64,000 nucleotides of DNA, from contig JAGYVD010000005.1 in the NCBI GenBank assembly GCA_021209875.1, forward strand, positions 2,890,001 through 2,954,000, given 5' to 3'. The stretch comes from Rosellinia necatrix. Taxonomy: Eukaryota; Ascomycota; Sordariomycetes; Xylariales; Xylariaceae. Position numbers and translations under genes: made by a program. A model generated the notes under the pieces. The model was not told the origin of the DNA. It saw only the letters and a program-made list of their open reading frames with translations, and searched no databases. Positions 58,701 to 64,000 of this stretch are shown piece by piece (position 1 is the first letter of the stretch; each line of letters opens with the position of its first letter).

Positions 58701-61700
58701 TCCGCCGACTAGCCATGTCTCGACCTACCACACCCAACGGCGTCAAGGCTGGTGATCCTCGATAGCCGTTCCCAAGATATGTATATCATCATAATCACGA
58801 TCACGCTGGACCTCAACCCGCCGCAGAGCTGGAGTCGAGTGGATATGGGAGCGGGACCAAACGTCAACGTGCGTCGGGTCATTCTCACACCGGCAAATCC
58901 CCCCTACGACGGTAGACAGAAGCTTGAGCCTCGTGTTCTTTTTTTGGTGGGGGGTTTTTTTTTGGTTTTTTGGTTTTTCCTTTCCTTCTCGTTCCCTATT
59001 TTCTTACTCGCTGCCTAACGCCATCTCCGTTCATTGAGATCCGCGATCCCTTGCCGAGACGAAAATATCCTTCTCAGCCAAGGACGCTGTCAGCAGCACC
59101 CTCGTGCGGATTATTCCGCTGAGCCAGCTTCCCAGGCCGTTTCGTGTTGCGACCGACTTTTCGTGCGTTGGGTGTCACTCCGGATCCTGAAAATATGAAG
59201 CCCGAAACCCCGAAATGAATCCACGGTGTCGAACTGAGAAGGTGATCATCGCAATCGTTACTAGGGGCATCTCACAATCGGCTCTCCTCCAATCATAGTC
59301 CACCCTACCCCTCCATCTCGGGGAGAGCATCTGACTCGCGCGACATGCGGGAGAACTTCTAGAAATGATCCGTATAATGCGTAATCATGCGAAAATCTTG
59401 ATGCCCAACGAACGAGCCACCGTTGGTGGTCCCAGCTGTCGACAAGGACAGATGATTATCAATCTAGAACACGCGGATGCAACATTGCGTATGATGCTGG
59501 ACGAGAGCGGGATAGGGGGCTGAGCATGTTGGGCAAGGAAATAGCAGCCACTGGTATGGTGGTATATAGACATGTGGCTTCACGCAGGGATTAAAACTAA
59601 ATAGTAGGTAAATCCGTTTTTGTCGAAAACCCAATTTCAGTGCGTGTATGAGGGTATCTTCAGTGTAGCTGAGTCTTGATAGCAATGGGACTGGCGGTTC
59701 GGTACAAGATTTCATTCCTTATACACAAGTATAACACACAACATTGTGTAAGGGACAGAACAATGAATATGCTTAAACTAGACTCTGCAGTAAAGAAAGA
59801 CGAATAAGTAGAATCATTGGCTAGATCTTGGAACATGTATTGATTATCTACATTTCGTTGTCAAAACTAATAAGGTATTTCCGATATCAGTGTTGCGCCG
59901 CCATTATTATCCTATGAAATGGACATCAAGTGTACACAATACAATGTTTATCTGAAGGAAGAAAGCCGCCACGGTTAAATATTGAAAGTATTAGGTCGCC
60001 GAAATCAAAATGGTTCTATATAAGTTAACCAGAACGCTTTTCTCTAGTATAAAACTAAATTTATAAGAATCAGATCAAGATTTTCTATTCGCGCCCATTC
60101 CTTATTCCAAACAGAACTACAGACGGCTGCTTCAGAGGTGAACTCTTCGTTATGATCTAGCGCCTAGAACAATACTAATATGGGGGCAACAAGATACTTA
60201 GGATACCCTAGTTCTACATGTTCTATATTAGATCAGACCACGATGTTTAGATGACAACATAATTTAGGTAGGAACTAGTTCCGTAAAAACGGTATTCTGT
60301 AGTGGATATTCGTTTTCCTCCTATTATACGTGTTGTTATATATTGTAGTGCTGGGCACGATTTTACTCCAAGGACACGCGATACCATGAGATCCGTGTAA
60401 AAGTATGGATAACATCCCGGTTATATAGCCTATTCTGAATAGGCCATTATCCGAGATCTGTCTTTCAATATTATTCGAATATGAACGTTTCCTCCACAAG
60501 TCCGCCGCCTACAGTGTTTGTGAGTGTATCCCATAGCCGTTCGCATTAAGTTCAGTAGCACATCTTACTCAGGGGGCAGCATCTCTAATATTATATTAAC
60601 AAGCCATTTAATCGTACACGTCCATTTATACCAAATTCTTTTATTTGGAAACTAACCAATAATGGCATGAAACAGAGTGAAGTTTTCGAATATTTATGCC
60701 ATCAAGCCACACAGAAGGCTGGCCTATCTGCAGTGGAAGTAGTTTGAAGTGAATAGTTTTATGTCTCCAAGGCCCCCCGCGTCTCTCAGTTGATTATAAC
60801 CCCGCGTAGGTATAATAAAACATCTCTATTAGTTCTCTTATAGGGCCACTATATTATAGGCGCCACTTAAGTTTCATGCCATTTGGCTTGTTCCTTGCTA
60901 CACGTAAAGCTTAATTCTTAGGTTAAAGCAACAAGCAAACAAACAAGCTTTTCGCTCTTCAAGTCTGCTACACGGTGGCCCAGGGGCATTAACGTTATAA
61001 ATTGGGCCTTTGTCCGTACCGGTACTAAAGGGGCATATAGAATTGTATGGTATATATCTTGGTCTAAACTATATCCACTTTGAATGGCAACTAAAGGATA
61101 TCATGCTTGTACGCTACTAGTGGTGGTTTCTTATTGCGCCGTATATTCCCCTCGAACTCAAATGTAAAATGTACCTTGATTAAAAGACTGATGGTGAAAC
61201 CGTGACGCGAATACAAGACATATGGGGCTGCATGCATATGAGTTTTAGACGTCTCAGGCGCTCTATTGGTGGGAGTAATCCTAATACCACTTGCAGGGTA
61301 CTTACGTCAGAGAAGCCATATCAAAATACCGCCACATATGATTGATTTAATGAACATACTAAGAGAAAGTGGAAACGTGGAGAGACGACCGAGAAGAAGA
61401 GAATTGCCGGACTCAAGTAAGGTTACTTACACTTATGCGATAAGCACTCTATATGAGAAGATATTCCACGAGAGATGTATGTGAGACATGCCCCTATGTA
61501 CCGGCGGTTTAGCGCCTGGCGTAAGCGAGGTCGTGGGTTAGGTAACTATGTTATCAAGCTGTATGTTACTATTATCACCTGTAACAGTAACATGTTTGGA
61601 GACAGAGGTACTTGGTGACACGATAAGCCCTATTTGTAGAACACCAGGTTAGGTTAGGAGTAGAAAATATGCTCCTCGTGCTTATATAACTCCGAGTTTA

Positions 61701-62761
61701 AAGCATATATGAAAGGCGAGTTCTAATGTACTCGTAGAGTAGTGTGCATCGCATTGAAATCATAGATAGGCATCTTTTACTATATTTAGAGTATGTATAT
61801 CATGGGCATCATAGGCACAATGAGGGAACCCTATTTGCGTGAGTTTAGAGCGCGGAACAGCTGGACTTGGCTGGGCTTGCGAAAGGTTGTGGCTAATCGT
61901 TCAGCATTGGATCAAACGCTGCATGCTGTCACTGAGGACTTGTAAATATGACATCAATATTAATATAAAAGCTGTGTGTCATTTCGCACGTGCGGAATTG
62001 ATGGTATGAGGTTCAGTTAGGAAGCTCTCATGTCAGGCTACGTAAATTACATAATGCATGTGCCAAAGGCTTGAAGGCGATTGTCATGAAGCCTTTAGCT
62101 GCTGGGACAGATGCGCATCACAACACCAAGTTTCCCGTGAATTCCAAAAATCTAGTAAATACCTATTGACAACCCAGTTGTAGGCTGTGGAAGAAACGGC
62201 GATGCCGAATATGTGATCCCGCTTTTCGGGGGGCCAACGGAGGTTCCATATACGTAATCGCCGAGGCGACGGCGCCAAATCCGGAGCTGTGGCCGTTGTG
62301 AGACAGACAACCAGAATAGTGTAAGATTACCTAACGCCGAACAATGACGCCTGAATTTCCTCGTGAAGCCGTGAAATGGTGAAACCATGCCAAATGAAAT
62401 CATCCGCCGAGATCCAAATAAAAGGCAAAAACTCGGCCGTAACGAATCAATTGGCGCTTTCACCGGTCTTCAAATAGGCATCATCATAGCATCACTTTCA
62501 TCATCGCGGGGTCCATGGCTACCCCACCTCGAGGGGGAGCCATCCCGCCCTAAGCTAAGCTGGGTAGCTGAGGAACCGCCCGGGCTGGCGGGGATCCCGA
62601 TGATTACTGTCGATGCAATCCTGCGCATTTGCCTATATGTAACAAACGCCTGCCCCTCCTGCCCCCTTCACGAGCCACTCGAGTTACTGTTGCTCGAGTC
62701 AGCGCAGGCTTTGATAGCATACGATAATTGATCAGCAAAGTTCCAAAGTCAGAACGTAATC
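58701..62761. other. AT-rich block before the reductase gene
   Basis: From about 59,350 to 62,100 the DNA is AT-rich, full of TpA, and lacks any frame longer than about 84 codons. T-rich runs occur at 58939-58977. The last 600 bases return to mixed composition and should contain the reductase promoter; a 114-codon frame at 62387-62731 there shows no known motif. Confidence 0.5.
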
Positions 62762-64000
62762 ATGCCGAAAGTACTCCTCACAGGTTCGTAACGACTCCAC
62801 GGCATGCTTGTCTTCATACCCCGCCTCTTGGGATGCCGGTGTTGCCGGCCCCCTCCTAGCACAAAGCGAAATTGACTGACTGACCGACTGACTGACTGAC
62901 TGACTGACTTTGCGATGAACAGGTGGATCGGGCTTCATTGCCAGTATGTGAACCAATTCTACGCATGAATCTGCCGCAAATGCAGCATGCAGCATGCAGC
63001 ATGCAGCGAGCAAGCAGGGCGGGCATTTGGCGCTAACACCAGGGAACGCTGACTAGCCCACATCCTCGGGCTCCTCCTGGAGAGAGGTCATGAGGTCGTG
63101 ACGACGGTGCGGACGGAGGAGAAGGCCAAGATCATCCGGGACGCGCACCCGGGCGCCAAGCTGACCGTGGCCATCGTGCCCGACATCGCGCAGCCGAACG
63201 CGTTCGACGAGGTCGTGCAGACGCCCGGGCTCGAGTACGTGCAGCACACGGCCTCGCCCTTCCACTTCAAGTTCCAGGACGCCAAGACGGAGATCCTGGA
63301 CCCGGCCATCAAGGGCACGACGTCGATCCTCGAGGCCATCAAGAAGTACGCGCCGGGCGTCAAGCGCGTCGTCGTCACGAGCTCCTTCGCCGCCATCCTG
63401 ACGGCCGAGGAGCTCGGCAACCCCAAGAAGACGTGGAGCGAGGCCGACTGGAACCCGAACACGCTCGAGGACGGCATCGCCGGGCCCCCCGGGACCACGT
63501 ACCGCGTGTCCAAGACGCTGGCCGAGAAGGCCGCCTGGGACTTCGTGGCGGCGGAGAAGCCCAACTTCGACATCGCCACCATCAACCCGCCCTTCGTCTT
63601 CGGCCCCGTCGTGCACCACCTGAGCTCCCTCGCCGACATCAACACGAGCAACGGCAACATGGTCGCCCTCATCGTCGGCCGCTGGAAGGCCGAGATCCCC
63701 CCCACCGGCGTGCACCTCTGGGTCGATGTCCGCGACGTCGCCAAGGCCCACGTCGCCGCCATGGAGCGCCCCGCCGCCGGCGGCAGCCGCTTCTTCGTCA
63801 CCACCGGCTACTTCGCCAACAAGGAGATCGTCCCCATCGTCCGCAACGCCTTCCCCCAGCTCGCCGACAAGCTGCCCGAGGACGGCGTCCAGGGCGGCGA
63901 CTACCCCGGCGGCAGCGTCGAGAACGTCTACGGCTACGACAACTCCAAGGCCACTACCGTCCTCGGCATCGACTGGATCCCGCTCGAGAAGTCCGTCACC
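62762..64000 (+). CDS. NAD(P)-dependent aldehyde/ketone reductase, cut at window end
   Basis: Extended-SDR enzyme of the dihydroflavonol-4-reductase / Gre2 (methylglyoxal reductase) type, reducing aldehydes or ketones in the cytosol; substrate unknown. Exons 62762-62783, 62923-62943 and 63057 onward, joined as MPKVLLTGGSGFIATHILG, give 329 residues before the window stops. Relatives are about 340 aa, so only the last few residues are missing. The nucleotide-binding motif is GGSGFIA (8-14), the catalytic residues are S123 or S124, Y163 and K167 (TTYRVSK), and NPPFVFGPV and LWVDVRDVAKAHV are family blocks. The first two exons are only 22 and 21 nt. Intron 1 (139 bp) holds a (TGAC)n tract and intron 2 (113 bp) an ATGCAGC repeat. 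The two long minus-strand frames opposite exon 3 are shadows caused by its very GC-rich third positions. The gene has no close neighbour. Confidence 0.92.
62873..62909. repeat. (TGAC)9 microsatellite in intron 1 of the reductase gene
   Basis: Nine TGAC units with one ACCG interruption, ending 12 bp before the acceptor AG. The repeated CTGAC is itself a good branch-site consensus. Confidence 0.92.
62985..63008. repeat. ATGCAGC heptamer repeat in intron 2 of the reductase gene
   Basis: ATGCAGC repeated three to four times in the middle of the 113-bp intron. Confidence 0.85.

Noticed and set aside
63053..63804. Two long minus-strand frames (232 and 238 codons).
   Set aside because: They lie opposite exon 3 of the reductase gene, whose translation matches a known family; the frames are shadows of GC-rich third positions.

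Overview
The window looks like nuclear DNA of a filamentous ascomycete (Pezizomycotina, most likely Sordariomycetes; the class is an inference from remembered protein similarity). The evidence is eukaryotic gene structure throughout. Short introns of about 49-265 bp start GTAAGT/GTATGT-like, carry CTAAC/CTGAC-like branch sites and end in AG. Low-complexity tracts are abundant and intergenic spacers are long. I could support eleven genes, all but one rebuilt across introns by joining exons so that the protein stays in frame and matches its family. I saw no tRNA, rRNA, CRISPR, plasmid or phage feature and no recognisable transposon protein.

Layout. 1-1.77 kb: nothing recognised. 1.77-3.17 kb (minus): a Pex22-like peroxisomal anchor. 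4.15-5.94 kb (plus): the gamma subunit of eIF2B (GCD1). 5.9-17.8 kb: a gene-poor, rather AT-rich stretch holding one isolated three-finger C2H2 protein (11.82-13.75 kb) with internal repeats and what looks like a duplicated finger-intron unit. 17.77-20.53 kb (plus) and 20.73-21.64 kb (minus): a convergent pair, an F-box-like/LRR protein and a secreted GH12 endoglucanase/xyloglucanase whose intron is mostly a (GA)35 microsatellite. 23.33-24.43 kb: a short-chain dehydrogenase. 25.58-26.97 kb: a secreted intradiol ring-cleavage dioxygenase. 30.28-31.48 kb: the mitochondrial phosphate carrier. 34.92-36.72 kb: a FucP-type sugar/H+ symporter carrying a one-base frameshift in a T7 run of exon 1. 40.64-42.10 kb (minus): a four-finger C2H2 transcription factor. 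42.1-62.76 kb: a 20-kb gene desert with many tetranucleotide and minisatellite tracts. 62.76 kb to the end: an NAD(P)-dependent aldehyde/ketone reductase (epimerase fold) cut by the window edge.

How they fit. Housekeeping genes (eIF2B gamma, phosphate carrier, Pex22) are mixed with genes typical of a plant-associated or saprotrophic lifestyle (GH12, secreted intradiol dioxygenase, FucP-type sugar uptake). No biosynthetic cluster or new defence-like system could be demonstrated. The most unusual items are the repeat-bearing C2H2 gene in the AT-rich block, the broken exon 1 of the sugar transporter, and the density of TAGG/CCTA-type repeats in spacers and of tandem repeats inside introns.
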